DNA of 50,707 nucleotides from a virus: the IMG/VR virus record IMGVR_UViG_3300009509_000027, positions 1-50,707 of that record, one strand, 5' to 3'. How positions within the stretch are numbered: the first letter of the stretch is position 1; every line of letters begins with the position of its first letter. The notes below the pieces were generated by a model, which did not search any database, had not been told where the DNA came from, and saw only the letters and a list, made by a program, of their open reading frames with translations. Positions 22,185-32,152 of the stretch are shown piece after piece. Made by a program: the position numbers and the translations under genes.

Positions 22185-24971
22185 TTATACAAAAGTCAAA
22201 ATTGCGAAGCCATCTTCACTACTGCTCGGACTGTCGATTTCCAGCAAAACTTCCTCTGGATCTGTCGTTGTGGAGTCCAGGTGCCGGACCTCAATATCAT
22301 CTCCAGCGGTTACGCCTGTCAGGTTGCCGCTATAGTTTCCAGCCACAATAACTTGCTGCCATGACCCGCCGTTTATTCTGGCTTCGACATCCCCAGAGAG
22401 TGTGGTGTCGATAGTGAAGCCGTATGTGCCGGTGTCCGGCACGTCTTCCCAAACGTACGGACTTGTGGTCGAAGGCGGACACACACCAAGCCACACATCG
22501 TCATCATAGGTCGAAGACTGCACTGACGCAGTGTGGAAGATCTCCTGCATCGCTTCATAATCCACTGAGCTATATGTGTGCTTTGTGTCAAGTGACATTG
22601 TCAGCGACGTTGGCAAGCCGTCCAGGTAACGTAAGATCTTCTCAAAAGTCATCGTCACTGAGGCCGATCCGTCGTTCCAATCACCGGCATATTTCAATGT
22701 TTCACCGTCCCAGATTTTCAACCTATACTTCGTATTATTATTCGCAGGGAAGTCACCGTTGATCGTACTTGCGTCAGTTGAGTGTTGTGAATATTCGTTG
22801 AAAATTCGATAGTCACGTCGATTAAATGTCGCCGCCACATCGGAAGTGATATTAACAGAGGTAGGATATTGTACTGTATTCCACTTCATAAATGTAGGCG
22901 GATAAGGTCTACGTGGCCGGTAATCCAACTTCAATTGTACCACACTAATACCAACATCGTCCGGATCAATCCCATCACCATTCTCATCGTAAGGCACATA
23001 TTTTAGATCCAGGTGATAATCATTGGTGAATAGAAAGTTCGGCAAATCATCTTTAGTAGCCAAGAACCACACACGAAGACCAGTTGCGTGTTCCGCTTGG
23101 GCAGTATCACAGAGTCCACGAAGACACCCAGTCATGCGTATCCACCCACCTTGCCACGAAACATTTTGAGCTGCGATGATCTCATCTTCTATCATAAAGA
23201 GACTAATTAGGCTTTCTCCAATTCCCTTATCAGGATCTGCGGGCCAATGAAGTCCAAGTCTGTGCATGACGGCGGCACTTGCGGCGTCTGGCAACAGCAC
23301 ATCTATTTGAGTTTGATCTTGGTCAATGTTGCCCGCGAGGATTGCCCGATCCAGTATTGATCTGGAATCCCAAACCGAGTAGTAATCACCTGACGGGGGA
23401 AAAGAGGCAGATTCTCGGTAATGAAGCTCGAAACCGGCCTCACCTTTACCCTGATTTATCGCTCCGACCCAAATACGCCCCTCTGACGTATCTACCTGCC
23501 GCCGCTGGATCGCATACGGCAGCTCAAACGCCTTCTGATCGTCGGCAGCAAATGGAACAATATCTGTACCCGGAGCCGCCCACTGAGTCACGTCTGGATC
23601 TGCAAATGAGGCGTCGCCCCAAGAGAAGATATCCTGCACAGCGTCCACGATGATTTCAGAATTTTCCATATTACCATAGTCAATCTTTATCACCCTGAAC
23701 GCCATGTCCTCAACCACAAAACCTTCAAATTCATAAGTCAAAAGAATGACTTCGCCAATATAAGAATCCCAAAATGTTCTATCACCCTTGAACCGAGTTT
23801 TCGCAAACGGAAAACTCTGTGCTCGTAGCTCTCTCCAGGCCAATCTATTCGCCAAAGCATCATTTCGTACACCGATGTAGGAGAATATCGCAGGCATCCT
23901 TTGTCCCTGTATCTGCATATTGGCCGCGTCATGTGCTTGGGCATATCCCTCAGCGTAATCATTACTTCTACGACTATACGCAATTCTCACCGAATTTATT
24001 GTTCCTTCCCACGTTCCGCGTGAAAGCTCAATCATTTCAGATATATTGGAAACATCTGCTGTTTTAAGACCTTCCGTAGAATATCCGCCCCGGATCAATC
24101 CGCATTTCCACTTTCCGGTCGTTGGATCAATTCTGAAATGACCATCAATTTGTCTTTCTATTTCCTTTATCAACTCCTGAATGTTATTCTGCTTTGCAAG
24201 CAAAAAAGACATTCCGTTTCCTTCCTGGAACAGTGTTTGAGCCGCATCTTCCCAATCGGATATATCTATCTCAGATGAAGAATATCCAAACCCCTGCTCA
24301 GGATCAGTGAAAAGTTCAAAAGCAATTTCCATTGGATTACTATCATAGCCTGCATTCACCGCTGAATATGTTCCACCAGTAAGCCCAGTGGGGATGCGTT
24401 GTATCTCAAAGGACCAGGGTTGAATCGTTGTGTTGGTGCCGACCCATCCACCTTTAAATACACCGTAGCAGAGGCCCCGGTACGCTGGGCAGGGGTCTTG
24501 GTGCTCCTCTAAGTATTCATCCTGAATCTGAGTAGTGGTGCCGGTGTAGAAATGAAATTTACCCCGGACACCTTTATATATATCTATCTCTCCATCGGAC
24601 GATTGTGTCCCTTCCCAAACTTTAACTTCTCCAATGTAAATAGCTTTTAAGACCGCGGGGCCTTGACAAATACCCATTTGGAAGCCAATGTAGTAATCAT
24701 GTCCTGTGATTATTGTTTTCTTATGAAATAGACTTACATCTATACGTTCTTTGATCGGTATGGCTCGAAGATCTCCGTACCAAATAACGTTTGGACCTTT
24801 AACAAGATTTGTTCCATAATTTAGTGGTATGACTCTGCCCTCTGTGGCCGTAGGGAAGTTGAAATCATCCAACGAGGCGGGCCGAGCATCTTCAATGTCT
24901 GGGTCCGGTGTTAAGAGCTGACTAAGTACAAATGTACCAACCCACAACGCTAATGTGAGAAAAAATCCCAT
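22185..24971 (-). CDS. Tail-tip/baseplate hub protein (J or GTA gp15-like)
   Basis: 928 aa. It starts with a hydrophobic stretch (FFLTLALWVGTFVLSQLL) and RVIPLNYGT, and has GPAVLKAIYIGEVKVWEG and a helical hub section (NIQELIKEIERQIDGHFRID), all typical of the large hub protein at the tip of long non-contractile tails. The C-terminal third is fibronectin/Ig-like beta sandwich and may contact the receptor. It starts 1 nt into the stop of the preceding hub gene. Confidence 0.8.
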   Translation of the reverse strand: MGFFLTLALWVGTFVLSQLLTPDPDIEDARPASLDDFNFPTATEGRVIPLNYGTNLVKGPNVIWYGDLRAIPIKERIDVSLFHKKTIITGHDYYIGFQMGICQGPAVLKAIYIGEVKVWEGTQSSDGEIDIYKGVRGKFHFYTGTTTQIQDEYLEEHQDPCPAYRGLCYGVFKGGWVGTNTTIQPWSFEIQRIPTGLTGGTYSAVNAGYDSNPMEIAFELFTDPEQGFGYSSSEIDISDWEDAAQTLFQEGNGMSFLLAKQNNIQELIKEIERQIDGHFRIDPTTGKWKCGLIRGGYSTEGLKTADVSNISEMIELSRGTWEGTINSVRIAYSRRSNDYAEGYAQAHDAANMQIQGQRMPAIFSYIGVRNDALANRLAWRELRAQSFPFAKTRFKGDRTFWDSYIGEVILLTYEFEGFVVEDMAFRVIKIDYGNMENSEIIVDAVQDIFSWGDASFADPDVTQWAAPGTDIVPFAADDQKAFELPYAIQRRQVDTSEGRIWVGAINQGKGEAGFELHYRESASFPPSGDYYSVWDSRSILDRAILAGNIDQDQTQIDVLLPDAASAAVMHRLGLHWPADPDKGIGESLISLFMIEDEIIAAQNVSWQGGWIRMTGCLRGLCDTAQAEHATGLRVWFLATKDDLPNFLFTNDYHLDLKYVPYDENGDGIDPDDVGISVVQLKLDYRPRRPYPPTFMKWNTVQYPTSVNITSDVAATFNRRDYRIFNEYSQHSTDASTINGDFPANNNTKYRLKIWDGETLKYAGDWNDGSASVTMTFEKILRYLDGLPTSLTMSLDTKHTYSSVDYEAMQEIFHTASVQSSTYDDDVWLGVCPPSTTSPYVWEDVPDTGTYGFTIDTTLSGDVEARINGGSWQQVIVAGNYSGNLTGVTAGDDIEVRHLDSTTTDPEEVLLEIDSPSSSEDGFAILTFV

Positions 24972-25771
24972 TATCTAATCCCCGACCAAAAGATATTTTT
25001 TGTAGGCACGTAGGGACACCCGCCGAAGTTTATATCGTTGCTGAACTTTGAAGCACATGTAGATACACTTCGATCACAGCCCGCATACACAGTCAGATCT
25101 TCTCCCAGAACATCAGCGTGGAACGGCAATATCAGGATGAGATCATTACCGTCTTGTTCTAATATAAGTCTATAATCAAGTCCGCCAAACTCCGCATATC
25201 CGCTGGTTGACCAACCATCGCCTTTTGCACTCTCTAAGCCACCGATGGTGACTATATTTCCAGATACACTCAATACAGTACCTATGTAAGAATGAGATCC
25301 TGCGGAGAGCTGACACTTTGTGTCAAACAATACATTATTGCACATGCTCTGATAGGTTCGTTCTGGGATCAGTTTGCTAAGTGCTCTATTCAGCGGGACT
25401 ACAGAAAGCGTGGCACTTGATGCGTTTCTACTAAACGCCACCGCCTGAACTACTCCCTTATAGCACACCCTAACACTGGACGGATCGGCCCTATGAAATT
25501 CTTGGATGGTGAGGGATGCAACCTTTCCAGGAACCACATTTCGGTAGATTAAAGGAAACTCGTGACTTCCAGGTAAGACAACTTCCAAATATTCTTGTCC
25601 TGTGGCAATATTGCCCCTTGAGACCTGGGTGCGATAGTAAACGTCTCCGCCAGATGTAATGGTAGTCTCTACAGATGTGTGCATCCGATAGATCAAACTT
25701 CCAACCGTTAGGGTATAGAGTTCTACCTTGCTTCCAGTAGCAGCAGATTCTTCATAAATCTCAAAACTCAT
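24971..25771 (-). CDS. Tail-tip hub protein, DUF2163/BR0599-like
   Basis: 266 aa. The C-terminal cysteine motif with CASKFSNDINFGGCPYVPT, plus CDRS and CNNVLFDTKCQL, is the signature of the DUF2163/phage BR0599 family found in tail tips of phages and gene transfer agents. Its place between a distal tail protein and the hub fits that order. The ATG overlaps the upstream stop by 4 nt. Confidence 0.8.
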   Translation of the reverse strand: MSFEIYEESAATGSKVELYTLTVGSLIYRMHTSVETTITSGGDVYYRTQVSRGNIATGQEYLEVVLPGSHEFPLIYRNVVPGKVASLTIQEFHRADPSSVRVCYKGVVQAVAFSRNASSATLSVVPLNRALSKLIPERTYQSMCNNVLFDTKCQLSAGSHSYIGTVLSVSGNIVTIGGLESAKGDGWSTSGYAEFGGLDYRLILEQDGNDLILILPFHADVLGEDLTVYAGCDRSVSTCASKFSNDINFGGCPYVPTKNIFWSGIR

Positions 25772-27696
25772 GGGCCATCAATCTCCTTTAACGGCACAAT
25801 ACATTCAGCCTGACCTAAAGCATTATAGTGTATTATCGTGATGTCGTCAACATCTAATCTGACTTTTTCAAGAAATTCTATACGCTCAATTTCATCCGGC
25901 GTTCTTGTGGACGGCCACGAAGCGTCAAGCGTCAACTGCTCCTCGGACTCGCTCAGGATCGAACTGTCCTGTATCGTTCGAGTTAGAATTGTTTCATCCG
26001 TAAAATGGACACGAATTACGGACTTGGGCCACCTATTTTGGGCGTTAGTGGTGTAGCCGATGTGCTGTATATTCATCGTGTACGTACCAACCTGCAAATC
26101 TTGGGTAACGGTGAGATCTTTCCAAAACGTTGGGATGTAGAAACCCACCTGTCGGCCCTTGAGATAGTGCAATAGTTGTCTTAGCTCCCACAGCTCTTGT
26201 CGGCTATTCGTTTTCCAGCCCTTCTTGCTGAATCTCTTAGCATGATCCCAGGCTGTATGTTGTGATCTAAGCCCAGTGAGGTTGTCGATGACGAAGACTT
26301 TGGTCTGGATCGCTTCGGCAAGCTGTCCGCCTTCTATGAGGTTTGCTCCACTCATAAATGGCTCACTGTTATATTGCGGCCAGTCAGAGTCATCAGCAAT
26401 ATCATTCACTTCTGGATCCACATGTATTCGCAGATTGAAATATTGCTGATTATATGCGTATTTTAATGAAGCAGACGCCGCCTCGATATAGGCGGTGAGT
26501 AGCGGCATTACCTGCGTCTTTGAGGCATAATTGTGGCTGATCTCAGACTCAAACGTTAGTGACGTGGCCGTCATTGACTCAATTTTCAAAGCGTCATACG
26601 TATATTCATCTTGTATCAGCACTGCGTATCCACCCACATAGAAGTTGGCGTAATTAGTCGTGTTGACATTGATTGTGTTCACACCAGCGGAGTGTGCTCC
26701 ATCAAGAAAAGCAGGCTCATGCCACGCGGGATACGCCACCACTTTTGCGTGCCTGTCGAATAACAACATTTCTATGAATTGTTGGCCCTCTTTATATGTG
26801 ACCTCGAACATACCGCGAGGATACTGTCTATTCGCGATTCTTTGTTCCGACCCATCTACTTTTTCAATGATCTTTGTGTCGAACAGTAAATGTTCGCGAA
26901 GCGGAGCCTCTGGTCGATATGGGAACAGAATAATACGAGAACCAGTAATCCAAATTGTATATTCTTCCCCGGTGGATAGGTGTAGTGTATATGCTGCGTT
27001 GATCGCCAAATCGCCGACAGTCTTTACAGTTAACGCGAAGAGTAAACTTTTCTGCGACTCAATATCAAACGGCGTTGTTGGCACACCAGAAACTTCGATG
27101 CCAATGCCGAGATTATTAGTGATCGAAGACACTGTAATCTTGTTGTCTCGATCTGCATTGTAGAGGTCACAGTCTATCACTTGCTCAGATACCAAATTGC
27201 CCAACTCCTGCACAAGCCTGGGGAGAAGGTGAGCACGTTCATACCAGGATTGTTCATGGGTGTCGATTATCCCGGCCCCGGCGAAATTATCCCCACCTGC
27301 CCCGGATGCTTCAACTGTCTCTAAATCTCCCGCATTGTACTGTCCTGGCATGATTGGCTTAGGTGCTGACCAAACATCGGCAGAGCCTTGATTGCAGTCC
27401 GCATCCCATCCAGGAGTGATGATTTGATCCGGCTCATTGAAGATGTGTCCAACGTTATCGGCGTAAGATACACCATACCCACTGATGACGACGCTGCTGA
27501 GCGACTCAATGTTTATTCCAGTCAATGTCACGTCGATGTCCATGCTGGCAATATCGAGCGTGCCTGTGCTCTCGATGATTTTAATCACATCCCCGAATTC
27601 TGGTGGATTAGTTTGGTCCGCACCGATATTTTGCCGCCAATCGGATCTATTGACACTACTATCTTGGTATGCACCTATATTCTGATTATACGCCAT
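25768..27696 (-). CDS. Distal tail/tail-tip protein
   Basis: 642 aa. Beta-rich throughout, with a C-terminal part ELRQLLHYLKGRQVGFYIPT known from phage tail proteins near the tip, and an ending that feeds into the next gene (PLKEIDGP overlapping ATGA). By position (before the DUF2163-like protein) it may join tube to hub. No catalytic motif is seen. Confidence 0.6.
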   Translation of the reverse strand: MAYNQNIGAYQDSSVNRSDWRQNIGADQTNPPEFGDVIKIIESTGTLDIASMDIDVTLTGINIESLSSVVISGYGVSYADNVGHIFNEPDQIITPGWDADCNQGSADVWSAPKPIMPGQYNAGDLETVEASGAGGDNFAGAGIIDTHEQSWYERAHLLPRLVQELGNLVSEQVIDCDLYNADRDNKITVSSITNNLGIGIEVSGVPTTPFDIESQKSLLFALTVKTVGDLAINAAYTLHLSTGEEYTIWITGSRIILFPYRPEAPLREHLLFDTKIIEKVDGSEQRIANRQYPRGMFEVTYKEGQQFIEMLLFDRHAKVVAYPAWHEPAFLDGAHSAGVNTINVNTTNYANFYVGGYAVLIQDEYTYDALKIESMTATSLTFESEISHNYASKTQVMPLLTAYIEAASASLKYAYNQQYFNLRIHVDPEVNDIADDSDWPQYNSEPFMSGANLIEGGQLAEAIQTKVFVIDNLTGLRSQHTAWDHAKRFSKKGWKTNSRQELWELRQLLHYLKGRQVGFYIPTFWKDLTVTQDLQVGTYTMNIQHIGYTTNAQNRWPKSVIRVHFTDETILTRTIQDSSILSESEEQLTLDASWPSTRTPDEIERIEFLEKVRLDVDDITIIHYNALGQAECIVPLKEIDGP

Positions 27697-28956
27697 TTAG
27701 AGACCTACTGCTGGACCCAACTTGATCCCTGCGTCGAAGCATGGACTTGTGGCATCCAAAGTAAAATCAGCGTTCGCTGGATCTGACAATAATGGATTAG
27801 AGGAAATGCTGTTTGGCCCGGCAACGACTCCACCAGACCGATCCGTTGTGTTTCCATGAAGACAATTGTTATCCTCATAATTATACTGACCTGAACTGAT
27901 TCCAGTCGTACAATCTTTAATTATCGTATTGATGAGTGTGTTGTATTGTGATGTAAACTGTACTCCTGTTCCGCAGCTATAAATAGTGCACTCTCTAATC
28001 ATACTTCTCTGATATAGAGAAATACCCTCGTTAGTGATTGTGTCAATAACACAGTTTGACACGATTTGCTTTTCGTCCGAAGATCCAGTGTTGTCAATGC
28101 CGTAGGCGGAGTCGTGAATATAGCAGAAATGAATATTAGTCCCAGACTGATTGATAGACTGAATTGCGTATCCACTGGAGCAGACAACTTCGCATTGAAT
28201 TATTTTAACATCCCCAATACCAATCCGAACAGCATAGGCGTTAGTGTAGCCGGATCGAGTGATCTTACAGTTTCTGACAATGTCCCCAAGACCAGTAACG
28301 TACAATGAGTTTGAATTATTGCCAGTGTAAGTCTTGTCTATCCTGATATTCGCAAGTACACCTACGGCACCTGTGTACCACAGATATCCTGCGGTATTGC
28401 CAAAATCCAAGAAAGGCCGGGCTGTCCCTTCTGGACTATCGTCGCGAGTTGTGTTATAGCCTAATAGTTGATTATACCCTGCGGCAATATTCAAAGCACT
28501 TCCGCCCTGAATGACTGTATCATAAGTTCCGGCTTTTATGTAGCTGATATTATAATTGCTTTTGTTAGTTGTATTAAAAAACAAATTCCAATCAGTATAG
28601 TTAGGTTGCCAAGCACCGCCAACATTCCCAGTACCACCACTTGCACTGACACCACAACTTCGATCAATTGTGATATTATTCGCATCCGTATAGCCTACAA
28701 TCTGATACCAACCGGTCGTGAATCCCGTGCCGCTGATATACATGCAATTGCCTTCCATTGCTGCCGTGAACCCACCGGTCGCAGAATAGATTCCTGTGCC
28801 AGCCCCGTTTGAAGCAATATCAGTTAAGGAGAGCTGGGCCGCATCTTGTTGGCTGTAGTCAACAGATGTGCCTGGGTTAAGATCCTTAAATCCACCGCCG
28901 TTAGTAGCTGCCCCGGCCACGCGAAGCTCCCAAACTGTATCTACTGCAATTGACAT
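27697..28956 (-). CDS. Right-handed beta-helix tail appendage protein
   Basis: 419 aa. Successive short strands with recurring VSNCVIDTI, IRECTIYSCGTG and LINTIIKDCTTG segments form a parallel beta-helix of the pectate-lyase/NosD kind. Such proteins are often tail spikes or fibre parts that bind or cut surface sugars; active-site residues cannot be identified by eye. Confidence 0.75.
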   Translation of the reverse strand: MSIAVDTVWELRVAGAATNGGGFKDLNPGTSVDYSQQDAAQLSLTDIASNGAGTGIYSATGGFTAAMEGNCMYISGTGFTTGWYQIVGYTDANNITIDRSCGVSASGGTGNVGGAWQPNYTDWNLFFNTTNKSNYNISYIKAGTYDTVIQGGSALNIAAGYNQLLGYNTTRDDSPEGTARPFLDFGNTAGYLWYTGAVGVLANIRIDKTYTGNNSNSLYVTGLGDIVRNCKITRSGYTNAYAVRIGIGDVKIIQCEVVCSSGYAIQSINQSGTNIHFCYIHDSAYGIDNTGSSDEKQIVSNCVIDTITNEGISLYQRSMIRECTIYSCGTGVQFTSQYNTLINTIIKDCTTGISSGQYNYEDNNCLHGNTTDRSGGVVAGPNSISSNPLLSDPANADFTLDATSPCFDAGIKLGPAVGL

Positions 28957-28968
28957 AGCTTCTCCGTA

Positions 28969-29355
28969 TCAATCAAGTTTTACTTGGAATTCTGTAGCGT
29001 CAATGCTAATTTGCACACCGGTAATAACCTCAATATCTTCCAGACCTAAGTCGGAGAGCTTAACACTACCCAAGAAATTGCCGCCTGAACTTGCATCAAA
29101 GATTCCTATGTACGAGCACGTTCCTTGATTTCCTGTGGCTTGTGGCCAAGTAATCGCACTGTCATTCTCAACATACTGATCGTCCTGACCCACTGCGGTC
29201 AATGTCCAAGATCCAAATGCAACGCGGGCATAGCCACCACCAGATAACTCTGTGAACGTAGCCTCACTCGCCGCTGATCCATATCCGCAATACACTGTTT
29301 TATTTGTGAATAATAGATTGAGCAAATAATTTTCGCAATAGTTTGAAAAGCTCAT
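28969..29355 (-). CDS. Small tail fibre-like protein
   Basis: 128 aa. It shares a layout with the protein at 41610-42005: an N-terminal helix (NYCENYLLNLLF), then GGYARVAFGSWT, then WPQATGNQGTCSYIGIFDAS and SGGN. These repeats of a common phage tail/decoration fold indicate paralogy. It overlaps the upstream gene by 1 nt. Confidence 0.65.
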   Translation of the reverse strand: MSFSNYCENYLLNLLFTNKTVYCGYGSAASEATFTELSGGGYARVAFGSWTLTAVGQDDQYVENDSAITWPQATGNQGTCSYIGIFDASSGGNFLGSVKLSDLGLEDIEVITGVQISIDATEFQVKLD

Positions 29356-30386
29356 TATGTCACCTTCTTATAGATGATTCCTGCGTTTTCACTTTCTTGA
29401 TTGATTCCGCCAATATTGGATTTACGCACCATCGGAAATGCAATCCAAGTATCAGCTCCAACAGTTATCTCCTGTGCTGGGTCGATTCCATGAAGATGAA
29501 TGTGGCCGACGTTGGGGAGTCTTCCAAGATAATAAAAACCATCAGCTCCACCATCCGCACGGGCGTAAAACAAATCTATTGGGGCGATGGGTACATAGCC
29601 ATTTGCAAGATCTGGAAGGTACGCTAAAAACTGGGCCACTGATGGCCCCATTCTAAATCCACCACTTATTCGCACTCTTGGATTTGAACCACGATCATTA
29701 TACAGATACGCATCGTCCGTGTTGTAGTTTACACAGACTCCCCACTTGCTTGACGCATCTTGCCCGGGGAGTCCCTCACAATGAAGCGTAGCCCCGGCGT
29801 TGTCTGAGTATGTCTTATACGTCGTCAGATTGTGAGATAGCCAACCATCCAACAAAATTGTATGCCCATTAAACGTTGGTACCGCGTACATCGCATATGA
29901 GATGCCGGGGTTCCAAAGATGTCCTGCCGCCCAAGCTCCCCCGGTCCATGTTGCAACTTTGTCAATTTTCCCAAATCCAAAATGCCGAAATAATCCTGCG
30001 GAGAATTCCAAGACGACAAGGATATTATACGGATCGGTGTAGGCGAAGAAGTGATACGCGGTAAACGGTCCGTTTCCTATCTCTGACACTTGTCGTCCTC
30101 GATCTGGAAACGAGTCGAAATCACTATTCCCATTTCCGCTGTCGTTGTCTTGATCCCAAGGCTCCTCATCGTGAGCTGCTTCATAATTGAGTGCTTGAAA
30201 TATTCCAATATAGCCTGACGTAGCCCAACAAAATGATACATAAAGATTGTCCACTGATCGACTAAGTGACAAATGCCGATTCGTTCCGTTGTAATAATCC
30301 TGAGTAAACCCATTCGCCTGGGCGAATGTTGTTAATTTACTCATCAAATCAGTGATGTCAGTTGCTGTTCCTGTCTGATAAGCCAT
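29355..30386 (-). CDS. Tail appendage protein
   Basis: 343 aa from the ATG at 30386 with GGAG. The N-terminus (TGTATDITDLMSKLTTFA) resembles that of the next-upstream 587-aa protein, suggesting a shared docking segment. The rest is beta-rich, with many Tyr, Trp and Gly residues and no known catalytic motif. Probably a virion surface or receptor-contact protein. Confidence 0.6.
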   Translation of the reverse strand: MAYQTGTATDITDLMSKLTTFAQANGFTQDYYNGTNRHLSLSRSVDNLYVSFCWATSGYIGIFQALNYEAAHDEEPWDQDNDSGNGNSDFDSFPDRGRQVSEIGNGPFTAYHFFAYTDPYNILVVLEFSAGLFRHFGFGKIDKVATWTGGAWAAGHLWNPGISYAMYAVPTFNGHTILLDGWLSHNLTTYKTYSDNAGATLHCEGLPGQDASSKWGVCVNYNTDDAYLYNDRGSNPRVRISGGFRMGPSVAQFLAYLPDLANGYVPIAPIDLFYARADGGADGFYYLGRLPNVGHIHLHGIDPAQEITVGADTWIAFPMVRKSNIGGINQESENAGIIYKKVT

Positions 30387-30388
30387 GC

Positions 30389-32152
30389 TCAATACTCCTT
30401 CAAGGCAAAGAAGTAATTTCTGTTTGATTTATTACAATTCTGAAAGACTGTATAAACTGAGCCATTGACAAATATTCTATCTTCGGCAGTGACATCAACA
30501 TCGGGGTTGAAGCAAAAAACACCACGCATCGTACCATACATCTTTCTACTTGCATTGGACGCTATAATACACGGGATCAGGATATATTCATCATTGATAC
30601 GCTTCAAGGCCAACTGCGATGTGATGGTGACTTTTTCTGTGAAGAAATCTCTCCAGTTTAAGTTCTGATCTTCGTACCAACCATTGTCACCACCTGGGGG
30701 CTCTGTATTGTCCGTGTGGCCACATGGGGTAACACCAGTGTAGCCATCGTCATAGTATGGAACGCCAGTAGAGAGATACCAATTGACGATTTGCAATAGC
30801 GAACCATTTGGATCTCGCAACCAACCAGGACCCCCGTAAGTGACACTAATCGTATACACGCCTGGATTGTTCATCCCAGCAAAATCATGGCCCCCATATG
30901 TATATGGCGACTTCCGAGCCATGCAGCCCATGATGAGTTGCGGATAATCATACTCACCACCCGTCATAAAGGGATCAATTGCTCCAACATACATATTTGG
31001 ATATACCGAAGCAACCTTAAAGCTACTAACAATTCGCTCATCTTGGACGGACATCCAATAGTAGACTGTTGCAGGACTTCCACCGCCCGATAGCGGAATG
31101 TATGTGGCTTCATTGTTTGAGATGGCACAAGAGGCTCCAGGCTGTTGTTCCCAGGGTGTAGACAACGAATTGAAGCCGGTGAAACCAACCGCCTGAATTA
31201 GATATGCCGTCTCTGGGCTTGTTTCCATGAAGCACTTGAAGCCAAGATATTGATCGCTGTTTGTGTTGTGAATGATGAGATACTTTCGTTCATCAGAGCA
31301 CAATGTCCAAGTCATCGTCAATGTCAGACCAGTCCCAGTGCCGCCAGAAGTTGAGGCTGGATTGCCTGGAGTAGTGCTGTACTCTCCAACAGTATTAACC
31401 GCAACTGACGTCGGAACTCCACCAGATACTCCGGTTATTTTCACAGTGGCAACGATTGTGGATGTGCCCCCCAAGACAGTGACAATATCATTAAGCGTGT
31501 AACCACTTCCGGCAACGCTTATAGCAGTGTTCGTCGCCTCATAGGCGGCATAATCTGCTTTGATTTCCCAGGCGGTATCGGTATACGTCAAATCAAACTT
31601 CGCCCCCGTACCTGATCCACTTGAAGTATTCTGACTTACCGGGTTACTTGCCTGTGCGGTGTATACGCCAGCGTCGCTTATATGCACACCGGTAATAATT
31701 CCGGTGCCTGCGGTCCAAGACATGTTCAACGTGCAGCCGGTGCCGGAACCACTCGATGTTGTACTTACCGGGTTTCCTGGAGTAGATGAATAAACACCTG
31801 GATTATTGATTTGGACGCCAGTGACAGCTCCACCAGATTCTGATGTCACTTCGCATATACATTGCACTGTATATGTGCCCCCAGAAAGATAAAGCAGATC
31901 TCCTACACTATAGTTAGACCCACCGGCACTCACCGCCACGCCACTCGCGTAGTCCCCCGAACTTATACCTCGAACCTCGATCTCAGGCTCATGGTATTTT
32001 GTTCCACCAGCAAGCGTAATCGTGTCACCAACAGCATAGCCGGTCCCACCATCATAAATCGAAACATCCGAAATGTGGTCATCTTTTACCAGATTTTTGA
32101 GAACGTCCAACAGATCCTGGTAGTCAGTTGCGGTTCCTTTAAACCAAGCCAT
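30389..32152 (-). CDS. Tail fibre-like protein with internal repeats
   Basis: 587 aa. The N-terminal docking-like segment is FKGTATDYQDLLDVLKNL. Residues about 35-280 hold imperfect repeats built on GTGYAVGDTITLAGGT and TSSGSGTGCTLNMSWT-like units, a beta-rich fold frequent in phage fibres. The C-terminal half is aromatic-rich and resembles the 343-aa neighbour. It directly follows the tape measure gene. Confidence 0.65.
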   Translation of the reverse strand: MAWFKGTATDYQDLLDVLKNLVKDDHISDVSIYDGGTGYAVGDTITLAGGTKYHEPEIEVRGISSGDYASGVAVSAGGSNYSVGDLLYLSGGTYTVQCICEVTSESGGAVTGVQINNPGVYSSTPGNPVSTTSSGSGTGCTLNMSWTAGTGIITGVHISDAGVYTAQASNPVSQNTSSGSGTGAKFDLTYTDTAWEIKADYAAYEATNTAISVAGSGYTLNDIVTVLGGTSTIVATVKITGVSGGVPTSVAVNTVGEYSTTPGNPASTSGGTGTGLTLTMTWTLCSDERKYLIIHNTNSDQYLGFKCFMETSPETAYLIQAVGFTGFNSLSTPWEQQPGASCAISNNEATYIPLSGGGSPATVYYWMSVQDERIVSSFKVASVYPNMYVGAIDPFMTGGEYDYPQLIMGCMARKSPYTYGGHDFAGMNNPGVYTISVTYGGPGWLRDPNGSLLQIVNWYLSTGVPYYDDGYTGVTPCGHTDNTEPPGGDNGWYEDQNLNWRDFFTEKVTITSQLALKRINDEYILIPCIIASNASRKMYGTMRGVFCFNPDVDVTAEDRIFVNGSVYTVFQNCNKSNRNYFFALKEY